Shown piece by piece: positions 6,928 to 14,141 of a DNA stretch of 19,834 nucleotides. Made by a program: the position numbers and the translations under genes. The stretch comes from Streptomyces sp. WM6386 (GTDB lineage: Bacteria > Actinomycetota > Actinomycetes > Streptomycetales > Streptomycetaceae). Below the pieces are notes generated by a model. It was not told the origin of the DNA, did not search any database, and was given only the letters and a program-made list of their open reading frames with translations. How positions within the stretch are numbered: the stretch's first letter is position 1; each line of letters starts with the position of its first letter. The stretch is taken from positions 1-19,834 of the forward strand of contig NZ_JXTE01000102.1 of assembly GCF_000972385.1 (NCBI RefSeq). Reading direction: 5' to 3'.

Positions 6928-8184
6928 TCAATCCGGGGGCATCACCGCGCTCAGCCGCCCGGCCGCGTGCCGTACGAGGCGCTCCAGGTCGGCGCAGAAC
7001 ACGGACGGGTGCCGAAAGCCCGTACCGCGGGAGTAGCGGTGGCCGTAGTTGCCGCCCCCGCAGACCCGGCCCACCGGACAGGCCCGGCACTCGTCCGAGA
7101 GACCCGCCACGCCCAGCTGACGGGCGACGATCCCCGGATGGTCCAGCGCCTCGTCGAAAGCGTGCCCGAACACGTCGAGGCCGGTGGCGGTCGCGTGGTC
7201 GTAGGCGAGATTGAGGGAGTCGATCTGCTCCACCGAGCCGTCGGTGTGCACGACCACCGCACAGGTCGGCGAGAGGCCGATCGACTCGGTGGTGCTGGGC
7301 ACCCCGAGCAGCAGCGCCACGACCTCCGTGAACAGCCGCACCCGGGGCTGGGAGCCGTCGGGCGCGCCGTCCCACCACAGGTCGAAGGCGGCGGCCAGCC
7401 AGTCGCCGTAGGGGGTGGGCACGGCCCGCCACGCACCCGGGGCGCGGGCGGGCAGGCCCGGCGGCGGGCTCGACCAGTTGGCGTGCGGCAGCAGCAGGTC
7501 GAGGCGGGGCGGGCGCAGCTCGGCGAGCGAGGCGTACACCTCCCCGGGGTCGCTGGTGATGTCGATGGCGCACAGGATCCCGGCGTACAGCTCCGGCCGG
7601 TCCGCCAGCAGCCGCGCGGCCCGCTCCGCCGCCGGCCAGGACGGCCGTCCCGCACGGTCCACGCGGCGGGCGTTCAGGTGCGCGGTGCCGCCGTCCAGGC
7701 TCAGTCCGACCCGGATGTTCGCGTCGGCGAGCCGGTCCAGGGTCCGGTCGGTGATCAGCGTGCCGTTGCTCTGCACGGTGGCCCGCAGCGCGACGTCGGA
7801 CGGCAGCGCCCGGCGTACGGCGGACGTGTACTGAAGGGCGGTGTCGGCGCCGGACAGCAGCGGCTCCCCGCCGTGCAGGTCGATCCGCACCTCGGACAGC
7901 CCGTGGGTGGCCGCGTGTTCGGCGATCCGCCGGGCCGTCTGCCGCATCACTCCCGGCGACACCCGTGCCGGCCGGCCGCGCCAACTGGCGTCCTCGCCCT
8001 GGTAGATGACGCAGTAGGTGCAGTCGAGATTGCAGCGACTGTGCACCTTCAGGACGAACTGACGGAAGGGGAAGGGGCGTTGTCCGGCACGTCTGAGGGC
8101 CGCCACGTCCAGCTCGGCGTGCGGCCACGGCGCGAACTCCCGGTCCCGGGCGATCCGTAAGCTGTCGTCCGAAGCGGTCTGCAC
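6928..8184 (-). CDS. FxsB-like radical SAM/SPASM peptide maturase (copy 2)
   Basis: 418 residues from GTG 8184, chosen because GGGGGAGG ends 7 nt upstream. The frame is open up to 8529, but that extension would overlap the precursor gene. The radical SAM motif is CNLDCTYC (C51, C55, C58), followed by DLHGGEP. The SPASM-type set is C366, C369, C375 (CxxCPxxxxCGGG), NYGHRY and PSVFC with C397. It is a clear paralogue of the 2325-3527 enzyme, with many shared blocks but different residues between and after the cluster cysteines. A TTA leucine codon lies at codon 9 (8160-8158), where bldA dependence would gate translation early. It sits 35 nt after the His-Glu-Asp precursor, the presumed substrate, so a crosslink at His is expected. 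The enzyme class is firm; substrate and crosslink are inferred. Confidence 0.92.
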   Translation of the reverse strand: MQTASDDSLRIARDREFAPWPHAELDVAALRRAGQRPFPFRQFVLKVHSRCNLDCTYCVIYQGEDASWRGRPARVSPGVMRQTARRIAEHAATHGLSEVRIDLHGGEPLLSGADTALQYTSAVRRALPSDVALRATVQSNGTLITDRTLDRLADANIRVGLSLDGGTAHLNARRVDRAGRPSWPAAERAARLLADRPELYAGILCAIDITSDPGEVYASLAELRPPRLDLLLPHANWSSPPPGLPARAPGAWRAVPTPYGDWLAAAFDLWWDGAPDGSQPRVRLFTEVVALLLGVPSTTESIGLSPTCAVVVHTDGSVEQIDSLNLAYDHATATGLDVFGHAFDEALDHPGIVARQLGVAGLSDECRACPVGRVCGGGNYGHRYSRGTGFRHPSVFCADLERLVRHAAGRLSAVMPPD

Positions 8185-8219
8185 AGCGTCGCCTCCCCCT
8201 GGGCGGCCCCGTGCCGCCG

Positions 8220-8426
8220 CTACCGTTCTACCCCCGGGGAGTCCTCGTGATACGCCACGAGGCCGCCGTCGGCGTCGCACGACCGGGCCAGCAGTGTGGC
8301 CAGCACCGCGCCCAGCACGGGGTGGTCGACCCGGGCGCGGAGCGCGGCCAGATCGACGGCTGTGTAGTCGGGGAGTCCGGGGAGCGGGGTCCCCGCATGT
8401 CCGTCCCGTCCGGTCGGCTCCGTCAC
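8220..8426 (-). CDS. Cyclophane RiPP precursor with a His-x-Asp tail (copy 2)
   Basis: 68 residues. It has a leader helix with DYTAVDLAALRARV and HPVLGAVLATLLAR, then a tail LVAYHEDSPGVER. It aligns with the 3524-3733 peptide so that His-Glu-Asp here occupies the column of Tyr-Glu-Asp there. H-x-D and Y-x-D are both plausible cores for three-residue cyclophane enzymes. The Tyr directly before the His could also be an acceptor. GTG 8426 was preferred because AAAGGGAG ends 8 nt upstream; GTG 8435 would overlap the ribosome site. It lies 15 nt after the 360-residue helical protein and 35 nt before its maturase. No FxSxx terminus, Cys-rich core or double-Gly cleavage site is present, so the release protease is unknown. 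Confidence 0.72.
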   Translation of the reverse strand: MTEPTGRDGHAGTPLPGLPDYTAVDLAALRARVDHPVLGAVLATLLARSCDADGGLVAYHEDSPGVER

Positions 8427-8441
8427 CCTGCACACTCCCTT

Positions 8442-9524
8442 TCACCGTCCGCCTGTTCCGGCGAGCGCGGTCATGCGCTCGAACGTCGACCGGGCCTGCG
8501 GCCCCTGAGCCGCCCCGGCGCGCTGCCACAGCGCCCAGGCGGTCCGGTACGACTCCAGCGCGTGCTCCGGTCCCGCCGTCCGCTCCAGCACCACTGCGCG
8601 CTGGTGATGCGCCCGCGCGGCCAGCAGCGGCTCACCGGCCCGCTCCGCACTGCGTACGCCGTGGTGGTACGCATCGGCCGCCAGGTCCAGCCACTCGGGC
8701 GCCCCGGCGTCCCCGGCCAGCGTCAGCAGTACGTCGCCGCGCTCCAGCCACGCCAGCGCCGCCGTACGGTCGTCGCGCGCGTCCCGTGCCGCGCGGGCCA
8801 GCACCCACTCGGCCTCGTGCAGATCGGTCGGCGTTCCGCCCGCGCCGTGATGATGTCGCAGCGCCCGCCCGAACAGAAGCCGCCGGTCGGCCAGATGGGG
8901 ATCACTGTCGGCCGTCAGCGCCAGGGCCGCGCGCAGCACCCGTACGGCATCGGTGGCCACCGGCAGCTCGCCGCCCCGTTCGGCCCGGGCGACCAGCACC
9001 TCGCCACGGCCCGCGAGCAGCTCCGCCCGCTCCGGGTCGTCCCGGCCCAGCAGGGCCTCGGCCTGTGTGAAGTACCCGTCGGCGGCGACGAGTTCGACGG
9101 ACTCGGCGGTGTGCCGGTAGCGGGCCGTGTGCGCCTCGGCCAGCCGGCGCAGGGCCGGCACGCGTAACGCGGGGCCCTGGTCGCGGACCGCCTCCACCGC
9201 CCGCTCCAGCGCCTCCAGGACCCCCGGATGCCCGGTGTCACCGGCGGCCACGGCACGCGCCTCGGCCAGATCCAGCAGGGCCCGGCAGCGCACGGCGGAG
9301 GGGGCGCTGTGCCGGCCGGTGAGCCGTACACCGCTCTCGAAGTCCGCCGCCGCCCGCAGCGCCAGCGTCCGTGCCTCGTCGGCCGCGTCACGTCCCCGGG
9401 CGTCGTCGGCGAGCGCCAGCAGCAGTCGCCCCCGGGCCAGCACCGCCGGGTCGAACCCGGGCCGGCCGGGCAGGGAGGAGGGTATTCGGGAACCGCCGCC
9501 CGCGGCCGATCCGCCGGAGGCCAC
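8442..9524 (-). CDS. Ala-rich helical-repeat (TPR-like) protein
   Basis: 360 residues, rich in Ala, Leu, Arg and Glu, with regularly spaced helical pairs such as ALLDLAEARAVA, LRRLAEAHTA, LLAGRGEVLVARAE, AWLERGDVLLTLAG and AHHQRAVVLERTAG. These resemble tetratricopeptide-type solenoid helices. There is no signal peptide, membrane segment or catalytic motif that I recognise. It may be a scaffold or sensor partner of the RiPP system, by analogy with the TPR part of FxsT; that is inference. GTG 9524 is preceded by GGTGAG 5 nt upstream. One TTA codon is present (L120, 9167-9165). It is 15 nt upstream of precursor 2, so the two are probably cotranscribed. I do not recognise a named family. Confidence 0.8.
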   Translation of the reverse strand: MASGGSAAGGGSRIPSSLPGRPGFDPAVLARGRLLLALADDARGRDAADEARTLALRAAADFESGVRLTGRHSAPSAVRCRALLDLAEARAVAAGDTGHPGVLEALERAVEAVRDQGPALRVPALRRLAEAHTARYRHTAESVELVAADGYFTQAEALLGRDDPERAELLAGRGEVLVARAERGGELPVATDAVRVLRAALALTADSDPHLADRRLLFGRALRHHHGAGGTPTDLHEAEWVLARAARDARDDRTAALAWLERGDVLLTLAGDAGAPEWLDLAADAYHHGVRSAERAGEPLLAARAHHQRAVVLERTAGPEHALESYRTAWALWQRAGAAQGPQARSTFERMTALAGTGGR

Positions 9525-9530
9525 GGCCGC

Positions 9531-9806
9531 TCACCGGACCCGGCGCGCGGCAGCGGTGGCGATCCGGGCGGCTCCGGCCGGGGCCGGGCCGGGAGCGGGG
9601 GAGGGCGTACCGTTTCGGACATCGGTGCACCACGGCCCGGGGTGCGTCCGGCGGATCGTCCGAGCTGCGGGGCGCCCGCCCCGGGAGAGCGCGCTCTCGG
9701 CCGTGCCGGCGCCGCTCTGTGCCGCTCCCGGCCTCGCTCCACCGCGACCGGCCCCAGGTACACGCGCGACGGGGCACCGCACCGGGCGGCTGCGCCACTC
9801 ACTCAC
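9531..9806 (-). CDS. Possible small ORF leading the RiPP operon
   Basis: 91 codons from GTG 9806 to TGA 9533-9531, ending 6 nt before the 360-residue protein. In favour: an excellent ribosome site (GAGGAG, 6 nt before GTG), high GC at third positions, and the tight spacing. Against: the product is Arg/Pro/Ala-rich with no recognisable domain, and other frames are also open here as is usual at this GC. If not translated, the stretch is a long 5' leader of the downstream gene. No function can be assigned. Confidence 0.3.
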   Translation of the reverse strand: MSEWRSRPVRCPVARVPGAGRGGARPGAAQSGAGTAESALSRGGRPAARTIRRTHPGPWCTDVRNGTPSPAPGPAPAGAARIATAAARRVR

Positions 9807-9913
9807 GTCGCGCTCCTCGTCATGGACGGTCGGATGCGTGCGAACTCCATGACAGTACGCGCGCCCTGCCCGGTCAACAGCGCTTTCCGGCCGCTCCGGC
9901 GGACAGTGCCCGC

Positions 9914-9943
9914 TGAAGTGCGTCAACACCAGCGGTCTAGACT
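9914..9943 (+). promoter_or_regulatory. Candidate promoter of the OpuC transporter operon
   Basis: TAGACT (9938-9943) is a good match to the streptomycete -10 consensus TAGRxT. A weak -35 (TGAAGT, 9914-9919) lies 18 nt upstream. The predicted start site would be about 65 nt before the TTG start codon at 10016. The region 9807-10015 is the divergent gap between this operon and the minus-strand RiPP operon and contains nothing else I can identify. The -35 is poor, so an osmotic-stress or alternative sigma factor is equally possible. Confidence 0.35.
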
Positions 9944-10015
9944 CACCCGCAACGGCCCGCCCCACCACGGCCGAAAGCGGTCCACCCCGGCCAGTCCCGA
10001 AGGGTATTCGGCGTT

Positions 10016-11152
10016 TTGATACGGATAGATTCAGTCACCAAGCGGTACCCGGACGGCACGGTGGCGGTCGACCGGCTCTCGTTGGAGATACCCGACCGCT
10101 CGATCACCGTCCTCGTCGGCCCCTCGGGCTGCGGCAAGACGACCACCCTGCGGATGATCAACCGCATGGTCGAACCCACCGAGGGCACCATCCTCCTCGA
10201 CGGCCAGGACATCCTGCGGCAGCCGGTCAACACCCTGCGCCGGTCCATGGGGTACGTCATCCAGAACGCCGGTCTCTTCCAGCACCGCACCATCATCGAC
10301 AACATCGCCACCGTGCCCCGTCTGCTCGGCTGGAGCAAGGACAAGGCCCGGGAGCGGGCCCGCGAGCTGATGGAGCGGGTCGGACTCGACGCCACGCTCG
10401 CCAAGCGGTACCCCTACCAGCTCTCCGGCGGCCAGCAGCAGCGCGTCGGCGTGGCCCGGGCGCTCGCCGCCGACCCGCCGGTGCTGCTCATGGACGAGCC
10501 GTTCTCCGCAGTCGACCCCATCGTCCGCAAGGGACTCCAGGACGAACTCCTCCGTATCCAGGAGGAGTTGGGCAAGACGATCGTCTTCGTCACCCATGAC
10601 ATCGACGAGGCCGTCAAGATCGGCACGATGGTCGCCGTGATGCGCACCGGCGGCAGGCTCGCCCAGTACGCGCCGCCCGCCGAACTGCTGACGAACCCGG
10701 CCGACGCCTTCGTCGAGGACTTCCTCGGCGCCGACCGCGGTATCCGCCGGCTCTCCTTCTTCCCGTCCGCGGGGCTGGAGTTGTCGACCGGGCCGGTCGT
10801 CGCGGTCGACGCCACCACCGAGCAGATCGCCGAGCGGGTGCGCGACATCGCGGACGCCCCCTATCTCCTCGTCACGGACGCCGACGGCAAGCCGCTCGGC
10901 TGGAGCGAGCCGCAGCACCTGACCGCGGGCGAGGTCGAGGTGGGCCGACTGCTGTCGCACGGACGGCCGTTCGTCGCCGGCACCGACTCGCTGCGGGCCG
11001 CGCTGGACTGCGCGGTACTCTCGCCCACCGGGTGGGCGGTCGCCGTGGACGCCGGCGGAAAGGTCGCCGGAGTCGTCTCCCAGCAGACCATCGCGGAGGC
11101 CATCCGCGGCGCCCACGCGCAGGGGCGTACGGACGCGAAGGTCGCCGGATGA
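10016..11152 (+). CDS. opuCA: Osmoprotectant ABC transporter ATPase with CBS-like region
   Basis: 378 residues. ABC ATPase motifs are complete: Walker A GPSGCGKTT (35-43), Q-loop Gln83, signature LSGGQQQR (136-143), Walker B VLLMDEPF (156-163) and the switch His194. Wording such as YPDGT near the N-terminus, MINRMVEPTEG and QNAGLFQHRT is typical of OpuCA/ProV-type glycine betaine, carnitine or choline importers. Residues from about 255 to 375 form a CBS-pair-like tail, which in this family senses ionic strength or nucleotides. The start is TTG at 10016, chosen because MIRIDSVTKRYPDG matches the family start; AAGGG lies about 12 nt upstream, rather far. It overlaps the next gene by ATGA. Substrate specificity cannot be settled from sequence. 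Confidence 0.92.
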   Translation: MIRIDSVTKRYPDGTVAVDRLSLEIPDRSITVLVGPSGCGKTTTLRMINRMVEPTEGTILLDGQDILRQPVNTLRRSMGYVIQNAGLFQHRTIIDNIATVPRLLGWSKDKARERARELMERVGLDATLAKRYPYQLSGGQQQRVGVARALAADPPVLLMDEPFSAVDPIVRKGLQDELLRIQEELGKTIVFVTHDIDEAVKIGTMVAVMRTGGRLAQYAPPAELLTNPADAFVEDFLGADRGIRRLSFFPSAGLELSTGPVVAVDATTEQIAERVRDIADAPYLLVTDADGKPLGWSEPQHLTAGEVEVGRLLSHGRPFVAGTDSLRAALDCAVLSPTGWAVAVDAGGKVAGVVSQQTIAEAIRGAHAQGRTDAKVAG

Positions 11153-11844
11153 ACTGGGACCGTATGTTCGACATCCCCAGCGACCTCCAGCACAGCTGGC
11201 TGGGCCTGGTCGGTCTGCATCTGCGCGAGGCCCTGCTGCCGGTGCTCGCCGGACTGCTGATCTCCCTGCCGCTGGCCCAGCTGTGCGTGCGCTTCCGCTG
11301 GCTGTACCCGCCGGTGCTGTGGGTGACGACCGTGCTCTACGCCATCCCCTCGCTGGCCTTCTTCGTGCTGCTCATCGACTACACCGGCATGACCGAGCTG
11401 ACGGTGATGATCCCGCTCACCGTCTACAGCCTCGTCGTACTGGTCCCGGCCGTCGTCGACGCCGTCCGCTCGGTCCCGCAGGAGACCCTCGCCGCCGCGA
11501 AGGCCATGGGCCTGGGACCCGTACGCCGGTACGTCCAGGTCCAGTTGCCCATCGCCGTGCCCGCGATCATCGCGGGGCTGCGGGTCGCCACCGTGTCCAG
11601 CGTCAGCCTCGTCAGCGTCGGCACCCTCATCGGCAACCAGGGCGCCCTCGGCAACCTGCTGAACGACGCCAACATCTACAACCGGCCGGAACTCGCCGTG
11701 AACGCCGTGCTGTCCATGGCCGCCCTCGCGATCCTCGCCGACGCCGCGCTGGTGCTCCTGCGCCGTCTGCTGACGCCGTGGATGCCGCGCCCGCAGCACA
11801 GGAAGCGGAAGGCCGCCCCCGTCCTGGAAGAGGCAGCACGGTGA
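11149..11844 (+). CDS. opuCB: Osmoprotectant ABC transporter permease 1
   Basis: 231 residues with about five or six hydrophobic membrane segments (for example 26-42, 55-85, 88-105, 140-160, 185-210). An EAA-type loop that contacts the ATPase reads ETLAAAKAMGLGPVRRY, followed by VQLPIAVPAIIAGLRV. This is the pattern of OpuCB/OpuCD/ProW inner-membrane permeases of betaine importers. ATG 11149 overlaps the ATPase stop by 4 nt, and the end overlaps the second permease by 4 nt, so the three are translated as a coupled unit. The assignment of CB versus CD is by gene order only. Confidence 0.9.
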   Translation: MNWDRMFDIPSDLQHSWLGLVGLHLREALLPVLAGLLISLPLAQLCVRFRWLYPPVLWVTTVLYAIPSLAFFVLLIDYTGMTELTVMIPLTVYSLVVLVPAVVDAVRSVPQETLAAAKAMGLGPVRRYVQVQLPIAVPAIIAGLRVATVSSVSLVSVGTLIGNQGALGNLLNDANIYNRPELAVNAVLSMAALAILADAALVLLRRLLTPWMPRPQHRKRKAAPVLEEAAR

Positions 11845-12509
11845 ACCTGCTCACCCACATCGGCAACTTCTTCAACGACAGCGCCCAGTGGCAGGGCTAC
11901 GACGGCATCCCCACGCGGGTGGCGGAGCACCTCCAGTACACCCTGGAGGCGCTGCTCGTCGCCGCCGCGATCGCACTGCCGGTCGGACTGGTCACCGGCC
12001 ACTACGGGCGCGGCGGGACCGTCCTCTCCCTGATCGCCACCGCGGGGCGGGCCCTGCCCACCTTCGGCCTGCTGGTACTGCTCACCCTGCTGGTGGGCTT
12101 CGGCCTGGTCAACGTGATGACCCCGCTCGTCATTCTCGCCATCCCGCCGATCCTGGTCACCACGTACGAGGCGATGCGCACCGTCGACCCCTCCTCGGTC
12201 GACGCCGCGCGGGGCATGGGCATGAGCGAGGCCGGGGTCCTCTTCCACGTCGAACTCCCGGCCGCGCTCCCGCTGATCCTCAGCGGCCTGCGCTCCGGAG
12301 CCATCCAGATCGTCTCCACGGCGACCATCGCGGCCTACGTCAGCCTCGGTGGCCTCGGCCGCTACATCGTGGACGGGCTCTACCAGCGCAACTACGAGAA
12401 GGTCGTCGGCGGCGCCACACTGGTCGCGGGACTGGCGCTGCTCACCCTCGCGGTGTTCTGGGCGGTGGGAAGGGCCGCCGTGTCCCGGGGGGTGCGGCGG
12501 AGCGTCTGA
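11841..12509 (+). CDS. opuCD: Osmoprotectant ABC transporter permease 2
   Basis: 222 residues with several membrane segments (about 38-58, 66-86, 90-108, 150-175, 195-215). The EAA-type loop reads VDAARGMGMSEAGVLFHVELP. The N-terminal part with WQGYDGIPTRVAEHLQYTL precedes the first membrane segment, as is usual for OpuC permeases. GTG 11841 overlaps the previous stop by 4 nt. No solute-binding gene follows; the presumed partner is at 17348-18307 beyond a RidA-like gene and a conservon. The operon ends in the hairpin region at 12543-12587. Confidence 0.9.
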   Translation: MNLLTHIGNFFNDSAQWQGYDGIPTRVAEHLQYTLEALLVAAAIALPVGLVTGHYGRGGTVLSLIATAGRALPTFGLLVLLTLLVGFGLVNVMTPLVILAIPPILVTTYEAMRTVDPSSVDAARGMGMSEAGVLFHVELPAALPLILSGLRSGAIQIVSTATIAAYVSLGGLGRYIVDGLYQRNYEKVVGGATLVAGLALLTLAVFWAVGRAAVSRGVRRSV

Positions 12510-12542
12510 GCGGGTCGGGTGACGTCCTCCACGGTTCGGCAG

Positions 12543-12610
12543 CGCCCTGAAGGGGCGTGGGGCCGTATCCATTTGCGGCTCCGCCGCGGGGCGCGACCAG
12601 CCACGACGGC
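12543..12610. repeat. Streptomycete intergenic repeat with hairpins, likely terminator
   Basis: Two GC hairpins lie between the converging transporter operon and the RidA-like gene: CGCCC/GGGCG (12543-12557) and GCGGC-TCC-GCCGC (12575-12587). The surrounding text, ending in GGGGCGCGACCAGCCACGACG, resembles an intergenic element I have met repeatedly in streptomycete genomes, usually after gene ends. It could end transcription in both directions. Copy number cannot be shown here because only one copy is in the window. Confidence 0.5.
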
Positions 12611-12655
12611 GCCGCGCACGGCCGACGGCACATCGCGGCACTTCCCGCGGAGCGC

Positions 12656-13066
12656 TCAGCTGACCGGCCGGACGGCCACCGCGTCCACCTCGAAGAGCAT
12701 GCCCGGCAGTGCGAGGGCGGCGACCCCGCTGAGTGTCTGGGCCGGCAGCCGGTCGCCGAAGCGGGCATGCAGGGCCTTGCCGAGAGTCTCCAGCTTGGCG
12801 AGGTCGTGGTCGACGACGGACGAGCCCAGCCGGACGACGTGTTCGAAGCCGAGGCCGACGCCCTCCAGGGCCGCGCGCAGCCGGTCGAAGGCGAGCTCCA
12901 CCTGTGCCGCGAAGTCGCCCGGCACGGGGGCGCCGGTGGCGTCGGAGGCGTACTGCCCCGCGACGAAGACGAGTTCGCCGGGCGCCGAGACGGCGTGGCT
13001 GTACCCGAAGGGTGTCGGGTCGTGCAGGGCGGACGGGTTGGTGATGGTGCGCTCGTCGTGGCTCAT
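12656..13066 (-). CDS. RidA/YjgF-family protein lacking the usual catalytic Arg
   Basis: 136 residues, the normal length for RidA/YjgF/UK114 trimer proteins. Family-like features include VSAPGELVFVAGQYASD near 26-42, the AFDRLRAALEGVG helix (59-71), and LPAQTLSGVAALALPGMLFEVDAVAV (107-132). Canonical RidA hydrolyses reactive enamine/imine intermediates with an Arg in a P-A-R-T/S context. Here that place is Gln110 (P-A-Q-T), so standard RidA deaminase activity is doubtful, as in Rid subfamilies that lack this Arg. ATG 13066 was chosen from homologue length; the only purine run (AAGGGGG) is 12 nt upstream. It lies 47 nt downstream of conservon 1 and may be read through from it. Confidence 0.85.
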   Translation of the reverse strand: MSHDERTITNPSALHDPTPFGYSHAVSAPGELVFVAGQYASDATGAPVPGDFAAQVELAFDRLRAALEGVGLGFEHVVRLGSSVVDHDLAKLETLGKALHARFGDRLPAQTLSGVAALALPGMLFEVDAVAVRPVS

Positions 13067-13113
13067 GTCAGGGGACAACCCCCTTGCCGGCCCGCCCATT
13101 CCGTGGCCCCGCG

Positions 13114-13716
13114 TCAGCTCTCCGTACGGGCCAGGGCCAGTTCGAGTACGACGAGCAGGGCGTCCCGGACCGAGCCGCGCTCGCGGGCGTCGAAGATGAC
13201 GACCGGGACGTGGTCCGCGACGTCGAGGGCCCAGCGGACCTCCTCCAGCGTGTGCTCGACCTTGCCGTCGAACGCGTTCGCGGCCACCGCGAACGGGATC
13301 TGCCGGTGCTCGAAGTAGTCGACCGCGGCGTAGCAGTCGTCGAGACGGCGGGTGTCCACGATGACCAGGCCACCCAGCGCGCCCTCGACGATGTCGTCCC
13401 ACATGAAGCCGAACCGCTCCTGCCCGGGCGTGCCGAACAGATACAGCTTCAGGGTCGGGTCGATGGTGATGCAGCCGAAGTCCATCGCGACCGTCGTCGT
13501 GGTCTTGCGCGGGGTGTGGGTGAGGTCGTCCACCCCCGCCGCGACCTCCGTGATGGCTGCCTCGGTGGTCAGCGGCTCGATCTCGGAGATGGCGCCGACG
13601 GCGGTGGTCTTGCCCACGCCGAAGCCGCCCGCGATCACCATCTTGACCGGGAGCGGTGGCCGCACGGCGGCTGCCGGACCGGACCCGTCGAGGGTGGCCG
13701 GTTCAGTCGGAGTCAC
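13114..13716 (-). CDS. cvnD: Conservon GTPase CvnD (conservon 1)
   Basis: 200 residues. Small Ras/Spg1-like GTPase: G1 P-loop GGFGVGKTT (30-38), switch region with TTTTVAMDFG, G3 motif changed from DxxGQ to GTPGQ (95-99), and a weak G4 at NAFD (147-150) instead of NKxD. These deviations are standard for the CvnD/ATP-GTP-binding subfamily (DUF/PF03029-type) of streptomycete conservons. In known conservons CvnD works at the membrane with CvnA, B and C as a signalling complex akin to eukaryotic G-protein systems. GTG 13716 was chosen because GAGGGG lies 6 nt upstream; this overlaps cvnC by 14 nt, the same overlap as in conservon 2. Confidence 0.9.
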   Translation of the reverse strand: MTPTEPATLDGSGPAAAVRPPLPVKMVIAGGFGVGKTTAVGAISEIEPLTTEAAITEVAAGVDDLTHTPRKTTTTVAMDFGCITIDPTLKLYLFGTPGQERFGFMWDDIVEGALGGLVIVDTRRLDDCYAAVDYFEHRQIPFAVAANAFDGKVEHTLEEVRWALDVADHVPVVIFDARERGSVRDALLVVLELALARTES

Positions 13717-14119
13717 GGAGTACCCCTCGGGAGTCGGGGATGGCGCGCAGGCCATCGATCACTCTTCGCAGGACGGAAGCGTCGTGCGTGTCGTCGGAGT
13801 CGGGCACATGCACCGTCAACTGCCCCTCCGTGCGCAGGTCCTCGGCGAGCACCCGGACCACGTTGAGGTGCAGCCGCAGCCGGGCCGCGAGTTCCGCGAT
13901 GGACTGCGGCCGGCGGCAGGCGGCGACGATGTCGTGCTGCTCGAAGGAGAGCCCGCCGAGCGCGTCGAGACCCTCGACGGTGGCCACCACCTGGGTCTCG
14001 ACGGGCATCGGCCGGCCGGCTGCGCTGGGCGCCACCCGGCCGGCGGTGACCAGGAACGGCCGCACGGCGGAGGCGGGCCCGACCGGGTCCTGCCCCGGGG
14101 CTGAGGAGCCGTCCGCCAT
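13703..14119 (-). CDS. cvnC: Conservon DUF742 protein CvnC (conservon 1)
   Basis: 138 residues. It matches the DUF742 family: an N-terminal VRPFLVTAGR segment, a central ALGGLSFEQHDIVAACRRPQSIAELAARL stretch that looks like a winged-helix DNA- or protein-binding fold, then LHLNVVRVLAEDL and a short strand QLTVHVP. In conservons this protein is a partner of the GTPase and roadblock protein. It follows cvnB by 22 nt and overlaps cvnD by 14 nt. ATG at 14119-14117. The C-terminal 30 residues are variable and uninformative. Confidence 0.88.
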   Translation of the reverse strand: MADGSSAPGQDPVGPASAVRPFLVTAGRVAPSAAGRPMPVETQVVATVEGLDALGGLSFEQHDIVAACRRPQSIAELAARLRLHLNVVRVLAEDLRTEGQLTVHVPDSDDTHDASVLRRVIDGLRAIPDSRGVLRDSD

Positions 14120-14141
14120 GGCGTGTCCGTCCCGGTCCCGG

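Noticed and set aside
4665..7214. 849-codon open frame on the plus strand
   Set aside because: Antisense to the FxsT-like gene and the end of maturase 2. Its Gln/Val/Gly-rich sequence mirrors the real codons and no domain is visible.
8185..8529. N-terminal extension of maturase 2 to 8529
   Set aside because: It would overlap the precursor gene and part of the helical-repeat gene. The GTG at 8184 has a strong ribosome site and gives a length matching maturase 1.
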